From Roseivirga sp. UBA6061 (lineage in GTDB: Bacteria; Bacteroidota; Bacteroidia; Cytophagales; Cyclobacteriaceae): a stretch of DNA of 56,583 nucleotides. The stretch covers positions 125,164 to 181,746 of the forward strand of contig DIYF01000187.1 of NCBI GenBank assembly GCA_002427745.1. Direction: 5' to 3'. The first letter of the stretch is position 1, and every line of letters begins with the position of its first letter. The notes under the pieces are model-generated. The model was not told the DNA's origin, did not search any database, and saw only the letters and a list, made by a program, of their open reading frames with translations. Shown here in pieces: positions 24,504 through 33,583 of this stretch. The translations under genes and the position numbers were made by a program.

Positions 24504-25061
24504 GTCTGCTTCCGGCTCATTATCCGTCTTACCTTTCAACAGTATAGAAGCTTTTTGCATCGCCAGGTTATTGGGGAAGGACACTATATTGGAATCCTCC
24601 GTTTCAATTTCAATGTAGAACATGGTGATGTCCAGAATCAGTCCTTCGATAGAATTGTCGCCATCCTGAATACGGATTCTGGAGCCGATTCTGTAGGGAA
24701 AGAAAAAGAAGAGAATTACTGAGGCGGTCATATTGCTCAGTATAGACCAGTTGGCAAAAAGCCCGACTCCCACCACAGTAAAGATACTGGCAAAGTAGAA
24801 GGAGAGGCCTGAAAGAGATACCTCCCAGGTGAAACCAAGCAGTGCTCCGAACACAATGAAGTTGACAATACTCGTCATCTTCTTCACATATAGCGTTCTG
24901 GACTTGTCAAATTTGTTTTTGGCAGCATGACGGTTAATCAGGCCTAGAATCAGCTTCCTGCTAATCAAATAGAGAAGAATTATGCCGGCTGAAACCGCCA
25001 GTTCGATCAGATGTGTCTCAAACCAGGTCTCGAGCTGAGAAATCAGGTTGTTTATATCCAT
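24495..25061 (-). CDS. MscS-family mechanosensitive channel
   Basis: Inner-membrane channel of 188 residues. Transmembrane segments at about 22-42, 64-82 and 85-110; the third carries the pore-lining region ending 'LFANWSILSNMTASVILFFF'. A shortened cytoplasmic beta domain follows ('FRIGSRIRI' type strand, then 'FPNNLAMQKASI'). The alpha/beta C-terminal domain of full MscS is missing, as in the short subfamily. An earlier in-frame ATG at 25094 lies upstream of the perfect -7 element (TACCTTTG, 25066-25073), so the ATG at 25061 is chosen. Confidence 0.87.
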   Translation of the reverse strand: MDINNLISQLETWFETHLIELAVSAGIILLYLISRKLILGLINRHAAKNKFDKSRTLYVKKMTSIVNFIVFGALLGFTWEVSLSGLSFYFASIFTVVGVGLFANWSILSNMTASVILFFFFPYRIGSRIRIQDGDNSIEGLILDITMFYIEIETEDSNIVSFPNNLAMQKASILLKGKTDNEPEADSQ

Positions 25062-25065
25062 AACA

Positions 25066-25073
25066 CAAAGGTA
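25066..25073 (-). promoter_or_regulatory. -7 promoter element TACCTTTG of the MscS gene
   Basis: Exact TAnnTTTG match 4 nt from the ATG at 25061, suggesting a leaderless message and excluding the start at 25094. Confidence 0.5.
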
Positions 25074-25137
25074 GAAAGACCTCGATAAGTACACCAGTCA
25101 ATTGAGAAGAGGATGTTTTTTGTAACCTTTTTGCTTT

Positions 25138-25178
25138 ACCTAATGTTATTACGTATATATACCTAATGATATTATGTA
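25138..25178 (+). repeat. Tandem 18-bp direct repeat, candidate PadR operator
   Basis: ACCTAATGTTATTACGTA (25138-25155) and ACCTAATGATATTATGTA (25161-25178): 16 of 18 identical, 23 bp apart, i.e. about two helical turns. It lies 12 nt before the padR gene and is the natural site for autoregulation. Confidence 0.6.
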
Positions 25179-25190
25179 AAGAGTATTTAT

Positions 25191-25535
25191 ATGGCTTATA
25201 AAACACTGGTGGCTGCTTCCACGAAACCTTTAATTCTTTCCATACTTGCCCATGGTAAAAGTTATGGTTATCAGATTATTAAAAATGTTGAAAACCTGTC
25301 GGATGGAGAACTCAGCTGGACGGATGCGATGCTCTATCCTGTTTTGCACCGCATGGAGAGCGATGGTCTCATTCAGTCTGAGTGGGTAATTCAGGAGAAT
25401 GGCCGTAAACGCAAGTACTATACCATTACCAATAAGGGCAGAGAGGAGCGAGAGGTAACCAGGGTACAATGGATGAATGTAAATACCGCTCTGAATCTTC
25501 TCTGGGGTAGTAATCCACAATTAGAACTGGGCTAG
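25191..25535 (+). CDS. PadR-family regulator
   Basis: Winged-helix repressor of 114 residues: 'LILSILAHGKSYGYQIIKNV', 'MLYPVLHRMESDGLI' and the wing 'GRKRKYYTITNKG'. Only 2 nt separate it from the ABC permease gene, the usual pairing in which PadR controls its own operon. The tandem 18-bp repeat directly upstream is the probable operator. The inducing compound is unknown. Confidence 0.9.
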   Translation: MAYKTLVAASTKPLILSILAHGKSYGYQIIKNVENLSDGELSWTDAMLYPVLHRMESDGLIQSEWVIQENGRKRKYYTITNKGREEREVTRVQWMNVNTALNLLWGSNPQLELG

Positions 25536-25537
25536 GG

Positions 25538-28225
25538 ATGAAAGCATTTGATCTGGAAAAAGCCATTGGTCAATGGCGAAAATCCCTGCAAAAGCAGCAG
25601 GGCCTTGAGCCCGGCTTTATCGAAGAGCTTGAAGCCAATCTGCGGGACAGGATGGAGGATTACCTTGAGGACGGGCTCACAGAGCAGGAAGCCTTTCGTC
25701 TGGCCGGTGAAAAGACCATGCCTCCGGCCGAGCACCTGGCAGACGAGTACTATAAAGCCAGAACTCCCGGTAATAAAAAGCCACCCTGGAGAAGAAAAGC
25801 CTCCTTATTGTCAAAAATGCCCATGCATTTTAAGATAGGTGTCAGAAACCTGAATAAGCGCAGGGTATACAGTGTCCTGAATGTTTCCGGGTTGGCCGTT
25901 AGTATTTGTGCCTCCTTTCTGATCTGGCTTTATGTACAGGAACAAGAGTCTTACGATCGTCATTATGCCAATGCTGACAGGATTTACCGGGTGATTTTCG
26001 ATGTAGACTATGAAGATGTAAAAGCACCGCAGGCCGATGTGGGACAACCTGTGGGACCTACGCTCAAAGCTGATTATCCTGAAGTGGTGGAAGTAGCCCG
26101 CCTGAGGAGGATAGGGGGAACCAACACCCTGGCCAGTCCTGATAACAGCATCGAGTCTGTTGATTTCTTTGTGGCAGACGATCAGTTTTTCAATGTGTTC
26201 AGTGCGGAGTTAAGTTCCGGAAATCCGGAAACAGCCCTGACTCAACCCAATACGGTCGTGATTTCTGAAGAATTGGCCATGAAGTTCTTCGGCCGCACAG
26301 ATGTGGTAGGGCATACACTAAAGTATTCCGGCCTGAGGCCACCAATGGACGTGATGATCACCGGGGTAATGAAAGATCTGGGTGAGCATACCCACCTGCC
26401 ATTAAAGGCGCTTATCTCTTACGGTACCTATTTTCTTGAGAGTGATTTGTCTAACTGGCTCAGGAAGTCATATACCTATATTATGCTTGATGAGCATAAC
26501 GATATAGAATCCCTGAGAGCCAAAATCCCGGATTTCAATAAGCGATATCTGGATGAAGTCTTTGAAAAGATTCATGCCAGGGGCAATCTGCTCTTCCAGC
26601 CGCTGACTTCAATCTACCTTGATGAAGACTACCTGGGTGAGCCTTATCCTCATGGTAACCGGCAAAACCTGCAGATACTCACGGCCGTCATGGTGTTTTT
26701 GTTGGTCATGGCCTGTATTAACTACGTCAATCTGGCTACGGCCCGTTCGGTAGACAGAGCTGTAGAAGTGGGGCTAAGAAAGACCCTGGGCTCTTCCCGG
26801 TTATCACTCTTTGGTCAGTTCATGGCTGAGGCCGTACTCCTGGCACTGGGGTCAGGTTTACTGGCCATACTCATTGCTTTACCGGTATTACCGTACTATT
26901 CCCAGGTGACCGGCAGTCTGCTCACTCCACAGAGCTTCCTCACTTTAAAGAATATTGGAGCTATACTTTTTGTTTCGGTTGTAATAGGTTTTATATCAGG
27001 GACTTATCCTTCTGTTTATCTTACGTCCTTCACGCCTAAATCTATTCTCAAGGGCCGTTTTGCCACAGGTAAGCAGGGAGCCTTATTACGCAAGTCACTG
27101 ATCATCACACAGTATGTGTTGTCATCTGTTTTAATCACCTGGATTCTTATAGTCACCTCACAGATCAACTATATGAAGAACAAGGAAGTGGGGTTTGATA
27201 AAGAAGGACTGATTCAGATGACCATTCCGGATGATTTAGCGGCAATGAAGAATGTAGATGCCTTTATCAGGCGTGTGAATGAGCTGCCTCATGTTCGGGC
27301 TGCTGCCAAAACCTTGTCAGACCTCAGCGGCTATTATCCCGGAGGTGCCCAGCGCATGGAAGGGCCGGATGGTTTGCCGGTGAGTACCAATATGAGTGCG
27401 ATGACCATTGGCTACGATTTTATCAATACCATCGGAGCCAGTATTGTAGAAGGCAGAGGTTTTGATCGTACCCTTCCTGAAGAAAAGTCTGTGTTGATTA
27501 ATGAAGCCGCTGTGGCCGCCTATGGCTGGGAAGGACATGAACTTGAAGTAAAATATCTGGGGCTGGACCGTCAGGGCAAGGTTACCGGCAAATGGAAAGT
27601 AGTAGGAGTCGTGAGCGATTTTAAGCCGGGTGAGTCATATGTGGAAAAAGGTCCGATGATCTTTTACCTCGATAACAGGACTATCCCGGAAAGTAATCTA
27701 CTGATCGGGATGGACTCTGAACATATGGAGGCTACATTGCTTGAGATCATCCCCATATGGGAAGAACACTTCCATATTTTTCCCTTCGAGATAGAGCTGA
27801 TCAAGGAGAAACTGGATGCACTCTATTGGAGAGAAGAGACCTTTCGCAACCTGCTCACCACCGTCAGTGTGATCATTGTGTTCATTACTTCTCTGGGTAT
27901 TATCGGACTCATCTCCTTTACTACAGAAGTGCGCAAAAAGGAACTCGCCTTGAGAAAGGTAGTGGGAGCCAGTGTAAAGACCATCATGAGCCTCCTGTCA
28001 CGTCAATTCGTTATGCTTCTGATGGTGGCAAGTCTCATAGCCGTTCCACTGGGCTATTATATCACGGATCAATGGCTTATGAATTTTCCACTTCACATTA
28101 ATTTCAGTATCTGGCCATTTGTGCTGACCCTCGGCTGTTGCTTGATATTCACGGTGTTAGCACTCAGCTATCATGCTTTTCATGCGGCTAAAGCAAATCC
28201 GGTAGAAGCATTAAGATCAGAATAA
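25538..28225 (+). CDS. FtsX/MacB-type ABC permease with N-terminal prefix domain
   Basis: Inner-membrane protein of 895 residues. A soluble helical prefix (1-85) precedes two MacB-like halves, each with a transmembrane helix, a periplasmic core and a three-helix FtsX domain ('ACINYVNLATARSVDRAVEVGLRKTLG' family signature in the first, 'EVRKKELALRKVVGAS' in the second). No ATPase gene is adjacent, so it must borrow one or act as an orphan. Paired with PadR upstream. Likely role: export or envelope-stress function; substrate not predictable. Confidence 0.87.
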   Translation: MKAFDLEKAIGQWRKSLQKQQGLEPGFIEELEANLRDRMEDYLEDGLTEQEAFRLAGEKTMPPAEHLADEYYKARTPGNKKPPWRRKASLLSKMPMHFKIGVRNLNKRRVYSVLNVSGLAVSICASFLIWLYVQEQESYDRHYANADRIYRVIFDVDYEDVKAPQADVGQPVGPTLKADYPEVVEVARLRRIGGTNTLASPDNSIESVDFFVADDQFFNVFSAELSSGNPETALTQPNTVVISEELAMKFFGRTDVVGHTLKYSGLRPPMDVMITGVMKDLGEHTHLPLKALISYGTYFLESDLSNWLRKSYTYIMLDEHNDIESLRAKIPDFNKRYLDEVFEKIHARGNLLFQPLTSIYLDEDYLGEPYPHGNRQNLQILTAVMVFLLVMACINYVNLATARSVDRAVEVGLRKTLGSSRLSLFGQFMAEAVLLALGSGLLAILIALPVLPYYSQVTGSLLTPQSFLTLKNIGAILFVSVVIGFISGTYPSVYLTSFTPKSILKGRFATGKQGALLRKSLIITQYVLSSVLITWILIVTSQINYMKNKEVGFDKEGLIQMTIPDDLAAMKNVDAFIRRVNELPHVRAAAKTLSDLSGYYPGGAQRMEGPDGLPVSTNMSAMTIGYDFINTIGASIVEGRGFDRTLPEEKSVLINEAAVAAYGWEGHELEVKYLGLDRQGKVTGKWKVVGVVSDFKPGESYVEKGPMIFYLDNRTIPESNLLIGMDSEHMEATLLEIIPIWEEHFHIFPFEIELIKEKLDALYWREETFRNLLTTVSVIIVFITSLGIIGLISFTTEVRKKELALRKVVGASVKTIMSLLSRQFVMLLMVASLIAVPLGYYITDQWLMNFPLHINFSIWPFVLTLGCCLIFTVLALSYHAFHAAKANPVEALRSE

Positions 28226-28270
28226 TGTAACCATATTGAGTTTCGTGAGTCTGTAAGTGCAATACGGTCT

Positions 28271-28302
28271 CAAAGCCGGCTAAAATGGTCGGCTTTTTTT
28301 AA
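28271..28302 (+). terminator. Intrinsic terminator of the first PadR-permease operon
   Basis: AAAGCCGGC pairs with GTCGGCTTT (one G-U) around a 7-nt loop and is followed by T7. It separates the two PadR-permease modules. Confidence 0.88.
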
Positions 28303-28339
28303 ATCATTAAAGACTGCAATTAGGACTTATATATTTTGA

Positions 28340-28362
28340 TTACATTTAAGACTTAAATGTAA
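28340..28362. promoter_or_regulatory. Perfect 23-bp palindrome, candidate PadR operator
   Basis: TTACATTTAAG-A-CTTAAATGTAA: 11-bp arms without mismatch around one base, ending 4 nt before the padR start codon. The ACAT...ATGT arms fit known PadR-type sites. Confidence 0.7.
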
Positions 28363-28366
28363 AAAT

Positions 28367-28699
28367 ATGGGAAAGTATGCAATAGGGGAGTTTGAAGAAG
28401 TGGTACTGCTTACTGTGGCGGTACTCTACGAAAATGCTTATGGCATTGCGATCAAAGAGGACATAGAACAACGACTTAAACGAAAAGTGAGTGTGGGAGC
28501 CATGAGAACAGCACTGAAGCGACTGGAAAAAAAGGAGTTTCTGACTTCGGAATTCGGAGAGGCCACGGCCGTGCGTGGAGGTAAACGAAAGCGCTACTTT
28601 AAAGTAACACCCTATGGTAAGAAAGCCCTGGAAAAGGTCATGTCTGACAGACAGAAACTGTGGGAGGCCATTCCTTCCATGGCTTTTGATTTTAAATAA
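28367..28699 (+). CDS. PadR-family regulator
   Basis: Winged-helix regulator of 110 residues: 'EVVLLTVAVLYENAYGIAI', 'VSVGAMRTALKRLEKK' and the wing 'RGGKRKRYFKVTPYG'. The permease gene begins at the next base after its stop codon, so translation is coupled. The palindrome at 28340-28362 sits where it would block ribosome or polymerase. Only distantly similar to the PadR gene at 25191. Confidence 0.9.
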   Translation: MGKYAIGEFEEVVLLTVAVLYENAYGIAIKEDIEQRLKRKVSVGAMRTALKRLEKKEFLTSEFGEATAVRGGKRKRYFKVTPYGKKALEKVMSDRQKLWEAIPSMAFDFK

Positions 28700-31303
28700 A
28701 TGAAACAACCTCTGCACATACCGCCTCCGAAAGTACCACTCAGGTTTTTAAAGTGGTTCTGTAGTCCTGAATTGGTCGAGGACGTGGAAGGTGACTTATC
28801 TGAACTTTTCAGAAGCCGGTATGAGCAGAATAAAGCCCGGGCACGTGTCTTATTCTGGTTCGATGTATTGCTGCTTTTCCGTCCGGGCATCATCAGAGAT
28901 ATCAAATTAAAACAAGGTCTAAATCAAAATATCATGCTTAAAAACTACTTCAAAATCGCCCTGAGGAATGCGCTGCGCTACAAGGGCTACACCTTTCTCA
29001 ACCTGTCCGGCCTCATCGTGGGTATTGCCTCCAGTATGCTGGTGCTGCTGTGGGTGCAGGACGAAAAGAACATGAACGGTTTCCATGAAAATGGAGATAA
29101 AATTTACCAGGTGTTTCGCAATATGAAGCAATCCAACGGGGTGGTTTCTACCAGTACTTCGGTACCCAAACCCCTGGCTGACTTGCTTGACGAACAGTAT
29201 TCCGAAGTGGAAGCCATTGCCTCCTACAGCTGGGAAATGGACCTGAAGCTCACCCTGGATGATCAGACTACCCAGGAAGAAGGGCGCTTTGCCAGTCCTG
29301 AATTTCTGAATATGTTCTCTTTTCCACTGTTGTTGGGAGACAAAGATGAGGCGCTCAATGAATTAAACTCTATTGTGATTTCGCGCGCTGTAGCCGAAAG
29401 GTATTTTGGTGATAACTGGAAAACCGAAGCACTGGGTAAAATCTTCAGACTGGAAGATGGCAATGTAGCGGTAAGCGGAGTCATTGAAAATACAGGGCCT
29501 AATTCAACACTTCAGTTTGACTGGCTGAGACCGGCACAGGTCTACTACAACGCCAATCGCTGGGTGAATGACTGGGGTAATGGCAGCTTCGGACTGTATA
29601 TAACCATTCCGGATGATGAAAAGGCCGCCAGAGTAGAAGATAAGGTACTGATGGAGATTATGGATCATACTGTAGATAATGATGCTGCAGGAGACGAAGA
29701 GGTGATCATACAGCGCTTTTCCGATACCTACCTCTATTCCAACTTTGACAATGGAGTGATTGACGGAGGAAGAATAGACTATGTGAGAATCATGACCATA
29801 GTTGCCATTTTTATCCTGATTGTGGCTTGTATCAATTTCATGAATCTTACCACAGCCCGATCGAGCAGAAGGGCCAAAGAGATCGGTCTGAGGAAAGTGA
29901 TGGGAGCAGAGAAGAAATCCATCAGTACCCAGTTTTTCTTCGAGGCCATTCTGTTAACTACCATGGCTGTGGCTGTTTCTGTTCTTGTGGTACTTCTGTT
30001 GTTACCGTATTTCAACGGACTGGTGGACAAATCACTGGCACTGGACCTTACTAATATTAATACCTGGTATTTTCTCATAGGTCTTATCGTCATTGTTGGC
30101 AGCGTCTCGGCCAGTTATCCGGCCTTCCTTTTGCCTACTTTCAGCATTATCCAGTCCATGAAGGGTGGAATCAAACAGTCCGGGTTTGCTGATTTCTTCA
30201 GGAAAGGCCTGGTGGTATTTCAGTTTGCTATCTCCACACTGCTTATTATCGGCACGGCAGTGGTATATAAGCAGATTGATTATGTACTGAACAAAGACCT
30301 GGGTCTGGTCAAAGAGAACCTGGTGGCGATCAGGCTGCAGTCCGGCACGCTTCAGCAGCTTGAAACCTATAAAACTGAACTGTTGAGAATACCAGAGGTA
30401 AGTGGTGTGACCGCTTCCACCGGCAACCCGCTCAGGTACGGTCGCTCTACCAGCTCAGCGAAGTGGGAGGGAAAGGACCCTTCTGCAGGATATGAGGTAA
30501 ACGTTATTATTTCGGATGAAGACTTTATCAGAACCACAGGTATGGAAATCCTCGAAGGCCGTGATTTCTCAGAACAAATGCAGGATTCCACCAACTTCAT
30601 CATCAACGAAGTAGCCGCTAAGCTGATGGGGTTTGAAGAGCCGATCGGGAAGGATCTGTCGTTTTGGGGCATCAATGGTAAGATTACGGGAGTCGTCAAA
30701 AACTTCCATATGCAAAATATGTATGAGCCCATTGCTCCCCTGATTATTACCTGTATAGACCCCAGCCGCTCTGCGGTAATGCTGGTCAGAGTAGAAAGCA
30801 ATATGCAGGAGGTCTTAGGCCAGATTGAGGAGATTACAGCTCAGCTGAGTCCGGGTAACGATTTCGACTATGAATTCATTGATAAGGTATATGCAGAGGG
30901 CTACAGAAGTGAGCGAACAGTGGGGACACTCGCCAACATTTTTGCTTTTATCTCTATTCTTATCTCAAGTCTGGGACTTCTGGGACTTACCAGTTATGCC
31001 GCTGAGCAGAGGGCTATGGAAATTGGTGTGAGAAAGGTACATGGAGCATCTGTGGGGCAAATTCTCTTACTTCTCTCAAGAGACTATTCCAGGCTCATTT
31101 TATTGTCATTCCTGCTGGCAATTCCTGTCGGTTACTATGTAATGGACGGTTGGCTCAGCAACTTCGAGTTTCGCACCAGTCTCAACTTACTCGTATTCCT
31201 GGCGGCCGCAGCCATTACCTTCATTATTGGAGTGATTACGGTAGGTGCCAAGTCTTATCAGGCGGCTACAACTAATCCGGTGAACTCCCTGCGGCAGGAA
31301 TAG
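28700..31303 (+). CDS. FtsX/MacB-type ABC permease with prefix domain 2
   Basis: Inner-membrane protein of 867 residues. The N-terminal prefix 'LRFLKWFCSPELVEDVEGDL' and 'DVLLLFRPGII' match the Bacteroidota 'permease prefix domain 2' type. Two MacB-periplasmic-core/FtsX units follow, with 'ACINFMNLTTARSSRRAKEIG' and 'EQRAMEIGVRKVHGAS'. As for the first permease there is no neighbouring ATPase. The prefix differs from that of the 25538 gene, so the modules are not simple copies of each other. Confidence 0.87.
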   Translation: MKQPLHIPPPKVPLRFLKWFCSPELVEDVEGDLSELFRSRYEQNKARARVLFWFDVLLLFRPGIIRDIKLKQGLNQNIMLKNYFKIALRNALRYKGYTFLNLSGLIVGIASSMLVLLWVQDEKNMNGFHENGDKIYQVFRNMKQSNGVVSTSTSVPKPLADLLDEQYSEVEAIASYSWEMDLKLTLDDQTTQEEGRFASPEFLNMFSFPLLLGDKDEALNELNSIVISRAVAERYFGDNWKTEALGKIFRLEDGNVAVSGVIENTGPNSTLQFDWLRPAQVYYNANRWVNDWGNGSFGLYITIPDDEKAARVEDKVLMEIMDHTVDNDAAGDEEVIIQRFSDTYLYSNFDNGVIDGGRIDYVRIMTIVAIFILIVACINFMNLTTARSSRRAKEIGLRKVMGAEKKSISTQFFFEAILLTTMAVAVSVLVVLLLLPYFNGLVDKSLALDLTNINTWYFLIGLIVIVGSVSASYPAFLLPTFSIIQSMKGGIKQSGFADFFRKGLVVFQFAISTLLIIGTAVVYKQIDYVLNKDLGLVKENLVAIRLQSGTLQQLETYKTELLRIPEVSGVTASTGNPLRYGRSTSSAKWEGKDPSAGYEVNVIISDEDFIRTTGMEILEGRDFSEQMQDSTNFIINEVAAKLMGFEEPIGKDLSFWGINGKITGVVKNFHMQNMYEPIAPLIITCIDPSRSAVMLVRVESNMQEVLGQIEEITAQLSPGNDFDYEFIDKVYAEGYRSERTVGTLANIFAFISILISSLGLLGLTSYAAEQRAMEIGVRKVHGASVGQILLLLSRDYSRLILLSFLLAIPVGYYVMDGWLSNFEFRTSLNLLVFLAAAAITFIIGVITVGAKSYQAATTNPVNSLRQE

Positions 31304-31590
31304 TCCGTACCGATTATCACATTTGTACAGATGATGATATTAGTTTTTACGTTCTATTTATGCAACGTTGTTGCAGGAATGATTAAGAGTTCCTAGATTT
31401 GGCCAGCACATACATATTTTGCATGTAAGACGCGTACACATTGATCTGATCGACACCTGCTCATGGCGAGTTTGGGAAAAAAGTAAGAGAGTTTCGCAAT
31501 AAGCATCGCTTTGATGTCAGGTGTTGTTCGGTCATTTATCGATAAAACATATTTAAACTTTTCTTAAGTTAATGGTTTGAATAGTAAAAG
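31304..31590. other. Intergenic region with operator 8; no gene seen
   Basis: Gap of 287 nt between the permease and the CxxC-protein operon. It holds operator 8 and a 200-nt leader with no recognised riboswitch or reading frame. Confidence 0.55.
31355..31376 (+). promoter_or_regulatory. Zur-like operator 8 with -7-like element
   Basis: ATGCAACGTTGTTGCAG at 31360-31376, 214 nt before the CxxC protein gene. TATTTATG (31355-31362) is a 7/8 -7 match overlapping its edge, the same arrangement as at 3027-3048 before the paralogous gene. Confidence 0.72.
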
Positions 31591-32022
31591 ATGAAGATAA
31601 AGGTGATAATAACGGCTTTGCTGATGGTTTTTGTCAGTAAAAGCTCGGGACCAGAGGGTTGGGAAATTTTTGAGAATGTGACGTTTAAATCTCAATATTT
31701 TGAGGAAGTAGATTCTTATTTTGAAGTTCCCACTTTTGATCAGGCTTTAAAAGACCTGGAGGGAACCAAAGTCACCTTGTCAGGTTACTTTATCCCTATT
31801 GAAGTGGATACCATTTTCGTTCTTTCAGGTCTTCCTTTCAGTTCCTGTTTCTTTTGTGGAGGTGCAGGACCGGAAACGGTCGCAGAGGTTAGAATGGATA
31901 AAGTACCAGACGATTTGTACGCGGATGATCTCGTGAAAGTGGAGGGTAAGCTAAAGCTGAACGCCACAAACATCGACTACATGAATTTCATTATTCGTGA
32001 AGCTAAAATTGTCAAAGACTAA
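31591..32022 (+). CDS. Exported CxxC protein, paralog of 3130-3561
   Basis: Protein of 143 residues with a hydrophobic leader and the block 'SSCFFCGGAGPETVAEV' (Cys86, Cys89). It matches the 3130-3561 product in length and position of the motif, with 'EGTKVTLSGYFIPIE' and 'VKVEGKLKLN' framing a presumed small beta-barrel. First gene of a four-gene operon with a His-rich lipoprotein, a COG0523 GTPase and a lipoprotein; its stop overlaps the next start by 1 nt. Its position supports a periplasmic metal-binding or metal-sensing role. Confidence 0.75.
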   Translation: MKIKVIITALLMVFVSKSSGPEGWEIFENVTFKSQYFEEVDSYFEVPTFDQALKDLEGTKVTLSGYFIPIEVDTIFVLSGLPFSSCFFCGGAGPETVAEVRMDKVPDDLYADDLVKVEGKLKLNATNIDYMNFIIREAKIVKD

Positions 32023-32384
32023 TGAGAAAGTACGCTGGCCTGTTGATTTGCGCCTTCCTGCTTGCTGCCTGTTCTTCCCAAAGTAAAGAGGAGAAGGCTA
32101 TGCTAAAAGAGGCTTATGAACTGCAATTGAAGGTAATAGAGGGAGTTAATGACCTTGAATCTAAGATGGCTGCACAAACTGCAGAGGCCAAAGACTCACT
32201 TGAGCACATATTACACGAGATCGAAGAAGCTCTCTTTGAAATTCCGGGTTATCATTTGGAGCTACCCGGTCACGAGGGGCATGACCATGGACATAACCGG
32301 GTGTCGCTGACCACGAAAGAAATACTGGACGTTCAACGTGAATTACTCCAGCAGGTTAACGATCTCAAATCTTCATACAAGTAA
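32022..32384 (+). CDS. His-rich small lipoprotein
   Basis: Lipoprotein of 120 residues: lipobox 'LAAC' (Cys17), a long helical, probably coiled-coil region (22-72), the metal-binding-like segment '[11 protein letters not shown]' with His84, 87, 89 and 91, and a second helix. Start and stop both overlap neighbours by 1 nt. The His cluster suggests zinc binding in the periplasm. No named family is recognised. Confidence 0.75.
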   Translation: MRKYAGLLICAFLLAACSSQSKEEKAMLKEAYELQLKVIEGVNDLESKMAAQTAEAKDSLEHILHEIEEALFEIPGYHLELPGHEGHDHGHNRVSLTTKEILDVQRELLQQVNDLKSSYK

Positions 32385-33583
32385 TGACTAAACTTCCCGT
32401 AACTGTATTGTCCGGCTTTCTGGGAGCCGGCAAAACTACCTTGCTCAACCATGTTTTGCACAATAAAGAGGGCATGCGAGTGGCCGTTATCGTCAACGAC
32501 ATGAGTGAGGTAAATATCGATGCCGCCCTGGTAAAGCAGGGAAACACGCTCAGCAGAACAGATGAAAAACTCGTTGAGATGAGCAATGGTTGTATCTGTT
32601 GTACGCTGCGGGAAGATCTGATCGAAGAAGTAGCTAAGCTGGCCTTAGAAAACAAGTACGATTACCTTCTGATCGAAAGCACAGGAATCTCGGAGCCCTT
32701 ACCCGTAGCGCAGACCTTCTGGTTTGAGAGCGATGAGCTGGAAGTCAATCTGTCTGACGTATGTCAACTGGATACCATGGTGACGGTGATTGATGCCTTT
32801 AATTTCCTCAAGGACTTTGGTTCTGCTGATACCATAGCCAGTCGCGAAATGAATGATGACGAGGAAGATGAGCGTACCATCGTCAATCTGCTGACTGATC
32901 AGGTAGAATTTGCTGACGTAATTCTGATAAACAAGACAGATCTGGTGTCTCGCGAGGAATTGAACCTGTTGAAGGGTATGATCACCAAACTCAATCCACA
33001 AGCTTCGCTCATTGAGACAGAGTTTGGGAAAGTACCACTCAAGCATATTCTGGCCACCGGTAGATTTGACTATGAAACCACATCTCAGTCTGCGGGTTGG
33101 ATTCAGGAGCTGGAAAATGAACACAAACCCGAAACAGAAGAGTACGGTATTGGTTCGTTCGTCTTCAACACTAAGAAACCTTTCCATCCGCAGCGCTTCT
33201 GGGACTATGTTTCTACAAAGTGGCCGGCCAACATTATTCGAAGTAAAGGGCTTTTCTGGATTGCTTCAAGGCCCGATCAGGCACTGACCTGGGGTCAGGC
33301 AGGAGGCTCGTTAAGAGCTGACTCAGCCGGAGTGTGGTGGTGTTCCATGCCCTACGAGCAGCGCATTCGCTATGAAGCCTTTGTTGAAAACCGTCAGGAA
33401 ATTGAGGCAGGCTGGGATAAGTCTTTTGGAGACAGAAAGAGCGAATTAGTGATTATAGGTCAGCAACTGGATCGCGAGCAAATCACCAGAGAACTGACTG
33501 AATGCCTTTGCGATGAAGAAGAAATTCAGATGTGGGAAGATGGTGTTCATTTTGATGACAGCTGGCCAATTCCCCGATACTAA
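32384..33583 (+). CDS. COG0523/CobW-type GTPase, zinc-starvation type
   Basis: Metal chaperone GTPase of 399 residues. Walker A '[10 protein letters not shown]' (11-20), CxCC 'CICC' (70-73), '[10 protein letters not shown]' (96-105), guanine motif NKTD (183-186), and a full CobW C-terminal domain (about 270-380). Acidic insertion 'NDDEEDERT' at 157-165. Family members under Zur control, such as Bacillus YciC and Acinetobacter ZigA, help deliver zinc when it is scarce. In contrast to the GTPase at 4506 this one has an intact NKxD motif and lies in an operator-controlled operon. Confidence 0.9.
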   Translation: MTKLPVTVLSGFLGAGKTTLLNHVLHNKEGMRVAVIVNDMSEVNIDAALVKQGNTLSRTDEKLVEMSNGCICCTLREDLIEEVAKLALENKYDYLLIESTGISEPLPVAQTFWFESDELEVNLSDVCQLDTMVTVIDAFNFLKDFGSADTIASREMNDDEEDERTIVNLLTDQVEFADVILINKTDLVSREELNLLKGMITKLNPQASLIETEFGKVPLKHILATGRFDYETTSQSAGWIQELENEHKPETEEYGIGSFVFNTKKPFHPQRFWDYVSTKWPANIIRSKGLFWIASRPDQALTWGQAGGSLRADSAGVWWCSMPYEQRIRYEAFVENRQEIEAGWDKSFGDRKSELVIIGQQLDREQITRELTECLCDEEEIQMWEDGVHFDDSWPIPRY

